From the NCBI GenBank assembly GCA_024233545.1, contig JACKPL010000005.1, positions 124,001-188,000 on the forward strand: a stretch of 64,000 nt of DNA. Direction: 5' to 3'. This document shows positions 43,360 to 51,137 of this stretch, one piece after another (positions within the stretch are counted from its first letter, which is position 1; every line of letters starts with the position of its first letter). The translations under genes were made by a program, and so were the position numbers. Under the pieces are notes generated by a model. It was not told where the DNA came from. It saw nothing but the letters and a program-made list of their open reading frames with translations, and searched no databases. The DNA comes from a bacterium (GTDB lineage: Bacteria > Auribacterota > Auribacteria > Auribacterales > Auribacteraceae).

Positions 43360-45726
43360 ATGAAACAGTATGGGTATTTCAGTGATGACCGTCGGGAATA
43401 TATTATTACCGACCCAAATACGCCGCGGCCGTGGTTTAACTATCTATTCAACAGAATCTATCATGCGCTTCTTTCACATACCGGCGGCGGTTTCAGTTAT
43501 TATAAAGACCCTAAGACCAACAGAATTTTGCGGTATGAGCATTTGCATACCGATCGTTCTGGCCGGTATTTGTACGTTCGCGACAACAATTCCGGAGAAT
43601 ATTGGTCAGCTAACTGGCAACCGATGCGCAAACCGTACGAATCGTATAAATGCACTCATGGGTTAGGCTACAGCACAATCTCTACACAAACAAGCGGAAT
43701 AGCCACGGATATAACGTATTTTGTCGCACATACCGATCCCGTTGAATTTCAAATTATCAAAGTGAAAAATAATTCCAACCAGACGCGTACTCTTTCGCTA
43801 TTCCCGTTTGTAGAATTTGTTTCGGGCAATATCGAGATGGAACTGGTATACCGAACGATCATATGCCTCTATAATTATGCTGATTTTGATAAGGACTTAA
43901 ACTGCATAATCGCTCGCAAAGAAAAGTATCATCATACCCAAAAGGACATGGGGATGTCATTTTTCGCTGTGGGAGGCAATATCAGCGGATTCGAATGCAA
44001 TAAAGACAAATTCTACGGCAGATACAGAGACCTTCAAGACCCTATCATGGTCCAGCAAGGCAAACTGTCCAGCACCGATGTGCAGGGCGAGGATATGGTC
44101 GGCGTTTTTCAGAAAGATGTTACACTCAAACCCGGCGAAGAACTTGAATTTTACGTTGCGCTCGGATATGAAATCGAGCATAAAAAAGTCAAAGCATTGT
44201 TGAAAAAATACTCTTCTCTCGAAGCGGTCGCTAAAGAACTTGATAAGGTGAAAAAATATTTTCTTGAAGCGGTTGAGCGTATATCAGTTAAGACTCCTAA
44301 CGAAAACTTTAATACTATGACGAATATTTGGGGCAAATATCAGCTTTACGCAATAACGTGCTGGCGAGGAACGTCCCAATATCATGGCGGAGAAGGCGGA
44401 TTAGGGTATCGCGATACTGCTCAAGATATCGAAGGTTTATTGTCTGTTCAGATGGATTTGGCTATGGAAAAACTTGAAAAAATTCTCTACTGGCAGTATA
44501 GCAGTGGACATGCAGTATCAGGATTTTCATATGTCGAAGGTTCATGGGACAAAGATTCTGACGGATTAACGATGAAATCTGACGTTGCCGTTTGGTTAGT
44601 CTATACCGTAGTGTCTTATATCAAAGAAACGGGCGACCTCGATTTCCTCAAAAAAATCTATCCGTTCCACGATGGTGGAGAGGCAACAGTCTATGAGCAC
44701 ATCGTGCGGGCAGTGCGATTTCTTTTCAGAGAACGGGGAAGCCATGGGCTCCCTTACATCCGCAAGTGTGATTGGAATGATGCATACGACCATCTCGGAA
44801 TAAGAAAACAAGGCGAAAGCGTATGGTTGGCAATGGCGCTTGCACGAGCATGCAAACAGCTTGTTTCACTGGCACAGCATATCCGCGATGAAAATATTGA
44901 AAAAGAAATGAAAGAAAAATATGCCGTATTGATTGAGATAATCAATAAAGTCGGCTGGGATGGCAAATGGTACCTTGCCGCGTATAACGATTTCGGCAAA
45001 AAAATCGGTTCGAAGGTTGATAAAGAAGGAAATGCGCCTTTGAATAGTCAAACATGGGCAATTCTCAGCAGTGTTGTTCCGGACGACCGGTTACCGGATA
45101 TCCTCGACCAGATAGACAATTATCTTGATACCGCATATGGCCCTGCGTTGTTTCTTCCTGCATTTACAGGGTTTGACGAAACCATCGGAAGAGTCTGTTC
45201 CTTTGCACCCGGAACCAAAGAAAACGCCGCGGTCTTTTCACACGCCTGCGCTTTTAAGATCGTAGCGGATTGTGAAATCGGGCGCGCCGAAAAGGCTATC
45301 GAAACATTCAATAAACTGTGTCCTATGTCGCCTGCAAAACAAGATCATGACAAATACAAAGTTGAGCCGTATGTATGGGCAGAATATATCATAGGCCCAA
45401 ACAATAAATATAATTTCGGCGAAGGAACCTTTACGTGGAATACCGGTACAACGCCATGGATGTTTATTGCCGCTACGGAATGGATTCTCGGTGCTCGCCG
45501 TGATTTCGGCGGATTAAGAATCGATCCGTGCATCCCTGCTGACTGGAAAGAATGCTCAATTAAACGGCCTTTCCGTGGAGCTACTTACGAAATTGAGATC
45601 AAAAATCCCAATGGAGTAAATAAAGGCGTAAAAGAGCTTATCGTCGATGGTGTAAAAATTGATGGAACCTTAATCAAACCTCATGGCGATGGGAAAGTTC
45701 ATAAAGTTTCCGTTGTTATGGGATAA
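43360..45726 (+). CDS. Glycoside phosphorylase of family GH94 (cellobiose/chitobiose phosphorylase-like)
   Basis: The 788-residue protein follows the GH94 layout: an N-terminal beta-sandwich (YGYFSDDRREYIITDPNTP, GGGFSYYKDPKTNRILRYE), a helical linker, the (alpha/alpha)6 barrel with GGEGGLGYRDTAQDIEG and the general-acid segment CDWNDAYDHLG (about 470-480), and a C-terminal sheet. Members cleave beta-glycosidic disaccharides with phosphate to give a sugar-1-phosphate and save ATP. Which disaccharide (cellobiose, chitobiose, laminaribiose, other) is not clear from motifs. No signal peptide, so it acts in the cytoplasm. A strong terminator follows. Confidence 0.88.
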   Translation: MKQYGYFSDDRREYIITDPNTPRPWFNYLFNRIYHALLSHTGGGFSYYKDPKTNRILRYEHLHTDRSGRYLYVRDNNSGEYWSANWQPMRKPYESYKCTHGLGYSTISTQTSGIATDITYFVAHTDPVEFQIIKVKNNSNQTRTLSLFPFVEFVSGNIEMELVYRTIICLYNYADFDKDLNCIIARKEKYHHTQKDMGMSFFAVGGNISGFECNKDKFYGRYRDLQDPIMVQQGKLSSTDVQGEDMVGVFQKDVTLKPGEELEFYVALGYEIEHKKVKALLKKYSSLEAVAKELDKVKKYFLEAVERISVKTPNENFNTMTNIWGKYQLYAITCWRGTSQYHGGEGGLGYRDTAQDIEGLLSVQMDLAMEKLEKILYWQYSSGHAVSGFSYVEGSWDKDSDGLTMKSDVAVWLVYTVVSYIKETGDLDFLKKIYPFHDGGEATVYEHIVRAVRFLFRERGSHGLPYIRKCDWNDAYDHLGIRKQGESVWLAMALARACKQLVSLAQHIRDENIEKEMKEKYAVLIEIINKVGWDGKWYLAAYNDFGKKIGSKVDKEGNAPLNSQTWAILSSVVPDDRLPDILDQIDNYLDTAYGPALFLPAFTGFDETIGRVCSFAPGTKENAAVFSHACAFKIVADCEIGRAEKAIETFNKLCPMSPAKQDHDKYKVEPYVWAEYIIGPNNKYNFGEGTFTWNTGTTPWMFIAATEWILGARRDFGGLRIDPCIPADWKECSIKRPFRGATYEIEIKNPNGVNKGVKELIVDGVKIDGTLIKPHGDGKVHKVSVVMG

Positions 45727-45750
45727 TAATGCATTACTAGAAAAATGAAA

Positions 45751-45793
45751 AAAATCTCCAGCCGTAAATTTTTTAGGAACGGCTGGAGATTTT
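45751..45793 (+). terminator. Intrinsic terminator after the GH94 gene
   Basis: A perfect 15-bp stem (45751-45765 and 45779-45793, core ATCTCCAGCCGT/ACGGCTGGAGAT) with a 13-nt loop, followed by a T-run. The A-tract on the other side could also stop minus-strand transcription. It separates the phosphorylase operon from the domain-array genes. Confidence 0.9.
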
Positions 45794-46001
45794 TTTTGTC
45801 TATTTACTAAAAGGCAATTAAGGTATTTGTACAATTATATGTAATCTTATTTTTATTGCAAAATCTATTGTGAGAAGTGTTATAGTCCATCTAACGTGTG
45901 AGGGAGGGGCGATAGCTCCGCAATATATGATGAAATTTTTCTTTTTACATTCGTCAGAATAGTAAAATACAACATTTCAATCAGTATAAATGAGTGAGTA
46001 G

Positions 46002-46194
46002 ATGAAGAAAATTTTTTATGGGTATTGGTGAATTCTGCTTATAATCGTTTTGACTGCGGTTCATCACTTTGAATTGCAGGCGAAGACAGTGTTTTGCATG
46101 ATGCAATTGAGAAGGATAACAGCGATGTGCTTGAACCGGATAACAACAGCGCACATGATATGCCGCAAGTATCTCCACAACAATCTTCAAAAAG
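46002..46194 (+). pseudogene. Broken 5' end (signal peptide and linker) of the following array gene
   Basis: From ATG 46002 the frame reads MKKIFYGYW, an in-frame TGA (46029-46031), then ILLIIVLTAVHHFELQA, a good signal peptide. One base then appears to be missing near 46081, after which the next frame gives a linker beginning EDSVLHDAIEKDNSDVLEP. A second missing base, in the A5 run 46189-46193, would join it to KLLPVIIDNF, the opening of the intact 738-codon frame. So one nonsense and two frameshift lesions lie within 200 bp. Either the gene is freshly inactivated or the sequence has local errors. A weak promoter-like pair lies at 45856-45886. Confidence 0.7.
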
Positions 46195-48411
46195 TTGCTG
46201 CCGGTTATCATTGATAATTTCGATAAAGGTTCTACCGAAGGGCTTTTTTCTGAACGAGTAACAAGTTTAGGTGCGTTTCAAGGCACGTGGGCAAAACGCC
46301 CTTCATGGAGCCTAATTACAAAAACTGAGGAAGAACGTCTCGGTAATCGAGGTAAAGCGCTGAAAATGGAATGGAAATTCAAAGGGGGGTGGTGCGGCTG
46401 GTATACTTTGCTCGATGGGCTTGATGCATCAGAATATAATTCGATTACCTTTTGGGTAAAAGGGCGAGATGGCGGCGAACGTTTTGATATCGGCTTGGCA
46501 GATAGTAAGATGCAGGAGATGGAAATAGATGCGAAGTATGCAGGGACTGTCAGTTTTTTCCTTGAAGGAGGTATAACTCGCGAGTGGCAGAAAGTTAAAG
46601 TCCCTTTAGCCCGTTTAGGAGCAGATGTTGACATAACATCTTTAGGGTCGCTTGTATTTTGGTGCAGGTACGATAGTCCGGGTGATAATTCCGTAGTTTA
46701 TATAGACGACTTGATGTTCGAAAATGATCCTGATGTTGAAGCGATGGAAGAATATAATATGCCTCGGGCTGAGTTTGATCCTGAACATCCTCGTTCAATG
46801 TGGGTGTGGAAAATTGATCCGGTTGTCAATTTGCGTGCACGGCAGGATTTATTCGATCTCTGTTCAAGGACTGCAATTCGCACATGTTATGTTTATTTCG
46901 GCGATTTTGATCAGGATGATGATCCGGAGTATACAAAAAAGCTGGAAGAATTCCTTCAGCAAGCTCATGCAAACCATCTACATATTGAAATTTTAACCGG
47001 TAATCCGACATGGTGTCTAAAAGAGAATCATCACTATGCCATTGAATGGATGAAGTCGTTCCTTGAATATAACAAGCGGCGCCCTCCGGAACAGCGCATC
47101 GACGGATGTTCGTTTGACGTAGAACCGTACCTTGCGGGTGAATGGAATACTCGTCGAGACGAAGTTAAGGCTGAATACCTTGACCTTCTACAAAAATTAA
47201 GAACGCTCATTGACAGCTATGAAGGACAGCATTTCGAACTTGGTGGAGCGATACCGTTCTTTTATGAATCCGAAGGTGATTTTGAGGAGAACATGCTGAA
47301 ATACCTTGACTATTCGGGGTTAATGGTATACTACGATTCGCCGCGCAAAGTGATTGATAAATCATATTATCACGTTAACCTTGCCGCCAAGGTAAATAAG
47401 AAAATGTATATTGGAGTAGAAACTCAAGACCTTATTACCATGAATCAAGGGCCTCGTTCAAATACCTTTTATGAAGAAGGCTGGGAAGAAATGGAGCGCG
47501 CAATAAAACAGATTGAAGATGAATTCCGAAGCAGTCCGGGATATGGCGGTATTGCAATGCATTGTTATTATTCCTATAAGCTCCTCCAACGCGGCAGAAA
47601 TACGCCGGTAAAAATGCGGGCAGAACCTGAAGAACTCCCGCGGTTTATTTCCGGTTATCAGGAAAAGGGCGTCGAAATCGATGGCGAACTGGACGATTGG
47701 ATTCTGGATAACCCAATTATTTTAGCCAATAAAGATCAAGTTCAATATGGCAGAGGTGCTTGGGTTGATCGGCGCGATTATAGTCTCAAAGCGTATGCAA
47801 TGTGGGATAAATTCAATTTATATTTTGCATTTGATGTGACTGATAATGCCCTTGTTCAAAATAAAACACAGCAGGATATGTGGGAAGGCGACCATATAGA
47901 ATTCTGGCTGGATTTGGATTTAATGATGGATTATAACGAAGCGATGAACAGCAATGACGATTACCAATTTGGGTTTAGCCCCGGCAACTTCGATTCTCTA
48001 CCGCCGGAAGTATTTATTTTTACTCCGGAACTTGATCCGAATGAATATGTAAAGTTTACTGAAATCGGCGCAAAAAAAACAGATCACGGGTATATTGTTG
48101 AGGTGCGAATTGATTTGCAAATGTTCAAAAATATTAAAGTGAAAGACGTAAAACGTATTTTACCGGAAGATATGACGGCTTTCGGCACAAACCGAGCCAT
48201 TTACGATTCGGATTCAAATTATGATGAAATAAACCAATATAAAGTCCACCAAGGAATGCTGATCGGGTTTTCTATTGATGGAAGCGACTGTGATGATGTA
48301 AATGCACCTCAAAAATTATTGATCTCAACTGCCAGTCCAAAAAGAATTTGGGGCGATCCGACAACATTCAATGTACTCTATTTATATAGTGAGAAGAACC
48401 TTGATGAATAA
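46195..48411 (+). CDS. Glycan-active array protein A: CBM11/CIA30-like - TIM-barrel-like - CBM9-like (5' end disrupted)
   Basis: The open frame of 738 codons begins at a TTG with no ribosome-binding site; the natural start is probably the disrupted ATG at 46002. Domains: a CBM11/CIA30-like beta-sandwich (1-185: VIIDNFDKG, GGWCGWYTL, ITFWVKGRDGGERFDIGLAD, WQKVKVPL, VVYIDDLMFE); a barrel-like middle (about 200-480) with acid-ended strands such as IDGCSFDVEPYLAGEWN; and a C-terminal CBM9/DOMON-like sandwich (about 485-735) with VEIDGELDDW and MWEGDHIEFWLDLD. Architecture suits a secreted glycan-binding hydrolase. No catalytic family can be named. Confidence 0.75.
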   Translation: MLPVIIDNFDKGSTEGLFSERVTSLGAFQGTWAKRPSWSLITKTEEERLGNRGKALKMEWKFKGGWCGWYTLLDGLDASEYNSITFWVKGRDGGERFDIGLADSKMQEMEIDAKYAGTVSFFLEGGITREWQKVKVPLARLGADVDITSLGSLVFWCRYDSPGDNSVVYIDDLMFENDPDVEAMEEYNMPRAEFDPEHPRSMWVWKIDPVVNLRARQDLFDLCSRTAIRTCYVYFGDFDQDDDPEYTKKLEEFLQQAHANHLHIEILTGNPTWCLKENHHYAIEWMKSFLEYNKRRPPEQRIDGCSFDVEPYLAGEWNTRRDEVKAEYLDLLQKLRTLIDSYEGQHFELGGAIPFFYESEGDFEENMLKYLDYSGLMVYYDSPRKVIDKSYYHVNLAAKVNKKMYIGVETQDLITMNQGPRSNTFYEEGWEEMERAIKQIEDEFRSSPGYGGIAMHCYYSYKLLQRGRNTPVKMRAEPEELPRFISGYQEKGVEIDGELDDWILDNPIILANKDQVQYGRGAWVDRRDYSLKAYAMWDKFNLYFAFDVTDNALVQNKTQQDMWEGDHIEFWLDLDLMMDYNEAMNSNDDYQFGFSPGNFDSLPPEVFIFTPELDPNEYVKFTEIGAKKTDHGYIVEVRIDLQMFKNIKVKDVKRILPEDMTAFGTNRAIYDSDSNYDEINQYKVHQGMLIGFSIDGSDCDDVNAPQKLLISTASPKRIWGDPTTFNVLYLYSEKNLDE

Positions 48412-49711
48412 CCAACTATTAAAACAGGTAACAGCTAAAGTTTCAGCCGGACTAGTATTTGGCTGTTTCGTTTATTTCTTCTTTACTTTGATGCTTGCCG
48501 CACGCGACTGGGACAATGTATTCGATTTGCCGGATTTGCCGGAAAATACGGTAATGTTTGACCATGAGAAAATTTTTGCGTATAGAGGGCGCATCGGCTA
48601 TTTTGTGCTTCCTCCGTCAAAAATGGGTATCTATTTTGACTCCAAAGTTAATTACCAACGGCCGGAAGAAGAAGAAACATCCGAAAAAGATAATGACGCA
48701 ATGCATAAAACCGGTTTGGATTACTTCGGCGGCGAAGCGATTGCCGATAAGGAAATCTGGCATGACCAAGAATCAATTAAAGTGATTTTCGACCGTAAAA
48801 ACGTCGGGCTTTCTTTTTGCGGCGCTTATATTATGATACTCGGCGACTTGTCATCATATGGCACAATGACGTTTATGATTAAAGGGCAAGACGGTGGCGA
48901 ATCATTTCAGATTGGCGTCAATGATGCAATATCGAATAAGCGTGAAGATGCCGTCTTTATCGGTTCTATCAACAGGTTTCTTCCCGGCGGAATAACCCGC
49001 GATTGGCAAATGGTTAAAATCAATTTAACTGAATTTTATGGTCCGGATTTAAGCCAGATAATGAGTTTTGTACTCGATTTTAATGAGGAATCTAAAGGCA
49101 CTTTTTGTTTTGATGATTTACGGTTTTATAAAGATGCTCTCTATTCGCCTTGGGAAAATATATATAAAACAGGCTATTTATTATTAGATAATTTCGATTA
49201 TAATTATCTCAATTTATTAGGGCGGAAAGCGAATGTTTATAAAAAATTACCGTCATATTGTAAGCATACTCTCGATCCGGATGTGTTTTATGGGGAACAA
49301 GGCAAGTCGTTAAGATTAGACTTTAATAAGGGCGGGACGGGATGGACTGGTTATTTTACATTGCTGAACCAGATTGATGGCGAATGGTTTGATTTATCGG
49401 GATTTGATCGCGTCACGTTTATGGTGAAAGGAAAAAAAGGGGGAGAAACATTCGAAATTGGAATGGCTGATAAAAATTGGGTTACCATTGGCGATTCACT
49501 CAAAGCAGGGCCGATCGAAAAATATTTACCCAATGGTGTTACTCAAGAATGGCAGGAGGTTGCGATCAAATTGACTGATTTCGGATTGCTTGATTTTAGT
49601 GAAATGGGGTCGTTTGTAATAAATTTTCATAAAAAAAGTGAAGGGGCTATTTGGATCGATGACCTCAAGTTTTATCTCAAACAAGAAGAAGAAGAAGAAC
49701 CGGAATGGTAA
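48404..49711 (+). CDS. Glycan-binding array protein B: two CBM11/CIA30-like domains, N-terminal membrane anchor or signal
   Basis: The ATG at 48404 overlaps the end of the preceding gene by 8 nt (an upstream ATG at 48371 is less likely). The 435-residue product has one hydrophobic segment (about 15-35, GLVFGCFVYFFFTLML), a linker, a first sandwich domain (about 45-245: MTFMIKGQDGGESFQIGVND ... TFCFDDLRFY) that has lost the GWCGYYT block, and a second complete domain (about 250-425: LLLDNFDYN, GWTGYFTLL, VTFMVKGKKGGETFEIGMAD, IWIDDLKFY). It ends in an acidic EEEEEPEW tail. There is no enzyme motif, so it is probably a surface-glycan-binding protein. Confidence 0.75.
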   Translation: MNNQLLKQVTAKVSAGLVFGCFVYFFFTLMLAARDWDNVFDLPDLPENTVMFDHEKIFAYRGRIGYFVLPPSKMGIYFDSKVNYQRPEEEETSEKDNDAMHKTGLDYFGGEAIADKEIWHDQESIKVIFDRKNVGLSFCGAYIMILGDLSSYGTMTFMIKGQDGGESFQIGVNDAISNKREDAVFIGSINRFLPGGITRDWQMVKINLTEFYGPDLSQIMSFVLDFNEESKGTFCFDDLRFYKDALYSPWENIYKTGYLLLDNFDYNYLNLLGRKANVYKKLPSYCKHTLDPDVFYGEQGKSLRLDFNKGGTGWTGYFTLLNQIDGEWFDLSGFDRVTFMVKGKKGGETFEIGMADKNWVTIGDSLKAGPIEKYLPNGVTQEWQEVAIKLTDFGLLDFSEMGSFVINFHKKSEGAIWIDDLKFYLKQEEEEEPEW

Positions 49712-49750
49712 TATAAATTGCGTAATTTAAATATGGAGGACGTAAACCCT

Positions 49751-50374
49751 ATGAAAAAAATCCTTAACATTTTAACCGGCAGTTTAGTTTGTTTATGTGC
49801 TATATCGGTATATGCACAGGAAGAATCATCAGTTGAGCCCCGTTTAATTGATAACTTTGAAAAACAAGGCAATACATTCGGCGGCCGTTCCAGTACTTAT
49901 ATGCAGGCACCTTCTGCAGTTTTAGCTGTGAGATCGGAAGAAATTTTCCATTCTGATAAACGGTCTCTGGAACTCAAATATAAAAAAGCCGCTGAAGGCG
50001 GCCCTTATGGAAAAGGCGGATGGTGCGGATACTATACGGTTATTAAAGACGGCCCGCGCAAATATTATGATGCATCAGCCTATATGTATTTAACATTCTG
50101 GGTTAAAGGCGAAAAGGGCGAAGAAAATTTTAAAATCGGTGTTGCCGATGAAGTTTGGGACCAAAGAGAAGATTCAATGAAGTCCGAACAAATAGGCGCG
50201 TACCTTGAAGCCGGAAAAATAACAACTGAATGGCAAAAAGCAAAAATACCGTTAGAAGATTTCTGGGTTGATACAAAAAAACTTGCTTCGCTTGCAATTT
50301 GCTTTGAATCGGAGTGTTTCCCTTCAGGCGGCGGCAAAGGAACAATATATATTGATGATTTGCAGTTTGAATAA
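49751..50374 (+). CDS. Secreted glycan-binding array protein C: single CBM11/CIA30-like domain
   Basis: The product (207 aa) has a clear signal peptide (MKKILNILTGSLVCLCAISV ending at YAQ) and one domain: RLIDNFEKQ, GGWCGYYTV, LTFWVKGEKGEENFKIGVAD, ITTEWQKAKIPLEDF and GTIYIDDLQFE. I start at the ATG 49751 with GGAGG upstream. It is closely paralogous to protein D, sharing a 26-nt identical DNA stretch (about 49997-50022 here) that encodes EGGPYGKGG. No anchor or enzymatic part is present, so it is free in the periplasm or exported. Confidence 0.8.
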   Translation: MKKILNILTGSLVCLCAISVYAQEESSVEPRLIDNFEKQGNTFGGRSSTYMQAPSAVLAVRSEEIFHSDKRSLELKYKKAAEGGPYGKGGWCGYYTVIKDGPRKYYDASAYMYLTFWVKGEKGEENFKIGVADEVWDQREDSMKSEQIGAYLEAGKITTEWQKAKIPLEDFWVDTKKLASLAICFESECFPSGGGKGTIYIDDLQFE

Positions 50375-50396
50375 TAAGAAATTACCGAGATTCTTA

Positions 50397-51086
50397 ATGC
50401 ATAAACAAATAAAAATCATTCTAGGTTTTGTCGTTGTATTACTATGGAATTCTTCCGTACAATGTCAACCCATGCAAGGGATATATGATGAAGCTATGGA
50501 GTTCGGCCAACCAGAAACTGCTCAGGCGGATCGTTTGGTCATTGATGATTTTGAAGAACCCTCAAAGTTGAATCTTCTCCATGGAATGACTAACGTATAC
50601 CTGATGGCGCCTTCGCGTGTGATGATGTCTACAGCAGTTGACGAGCGTGATTCAACAAAAACTGTTGTACTCAAACTTAAATTTCAACGGTTTGGCGAAG
50701 GCGGCCCTTATGGAAAAGGCGGTTGGTGCGGCTATTACTCTGCTGTAAAAGAAATGCTCAAAACTGGAACAAAGTATTTTGATGCAACAAATTATACGTA
50801 TTTGACGTTATGGGTTCGCGGAGAAATAGGCGGAGAAAATTTTATTCTCGGTATGTCTGATAAGCATTGGGATAAAGCAGGAGATACGGTAAAAAGCAAT
50901 CAGATAATCGCTTATCTTCCCGAAAAAAAAATTACTACCAAATGGCAACAGGCGCGAGTGCCTCTCTCCGATTTTATGCTTGATTTAAGTAAACTTGCAT
51001 CTATTGCCATTAGCTTTGAACGCGAATGTTTCCCTGACGGCATTGGCGATGGAGTAGTGTATATTGACGATATTGCTTTTGAGTAA
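50397..51086 (+). CDS. Secreted glycan-binding array protein D: single CBM11/CIA30-like domain
   Basis: The ATG at 50397 gives 229 residues with a signal peptide (MHKQIKIILGFVVVLLW..., cleavage near VQCQ). The domain repeats the array pattern: LVIDDFEEP, EGGPYGKGGWCGYYS, LTLWVRGEIGGENFILGMSD, ITTKWQQARVPLSDF and VVYIDDIAFE. It follows protein C after 22 bp and is its closest relative, evidently a tandem duplication. The open frame extends upstream into protein C, but that extension is not protein-like. Last gene of the array. Confidence 0.8.
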   Translation: MHKQIKIILGFVVVLLWNSSVQCQPMQGIYDEAMEFGQPETAQADRLVIDDFEEPSKLNLLHGMTNVYLMAPSRVMMSTAVDERDSTKTVVLKLKFQRFGEGGPYGKGGWCGYYSAVKEMLKTGTKYFDATNYTYLTLWVRGEIGGENFILGMSDKHWDKAGDTVKSNQIIAYLPEKKITTKWQQARVPLSDFMLDLSKLASIAISFERECFPDGIGDGVVYIDDIAFE

Positions 51087-51137
51087 CCTTTCTTTATTCC
51101 ATATAATCATCAACTGTTGACCGGAGTAAAATTTTCC

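Noticed and set aside
45900..45925. GGAG...CTCC mini-hairpin upstream of the array genes as a regulatory RNA
   Set aside because: Only a 4-bp stem, no conserved riboswitch core recognised.
46002..46031. TGA at codon 10 read as a sense codon (code reassignment)
   Set aside because: TGA is used as an ordinary stop by other genes here, for example the end of the GAF/GGDEF-like gene at 33586-33588, and two frameshifts follow, so recoding would not restore the gene.
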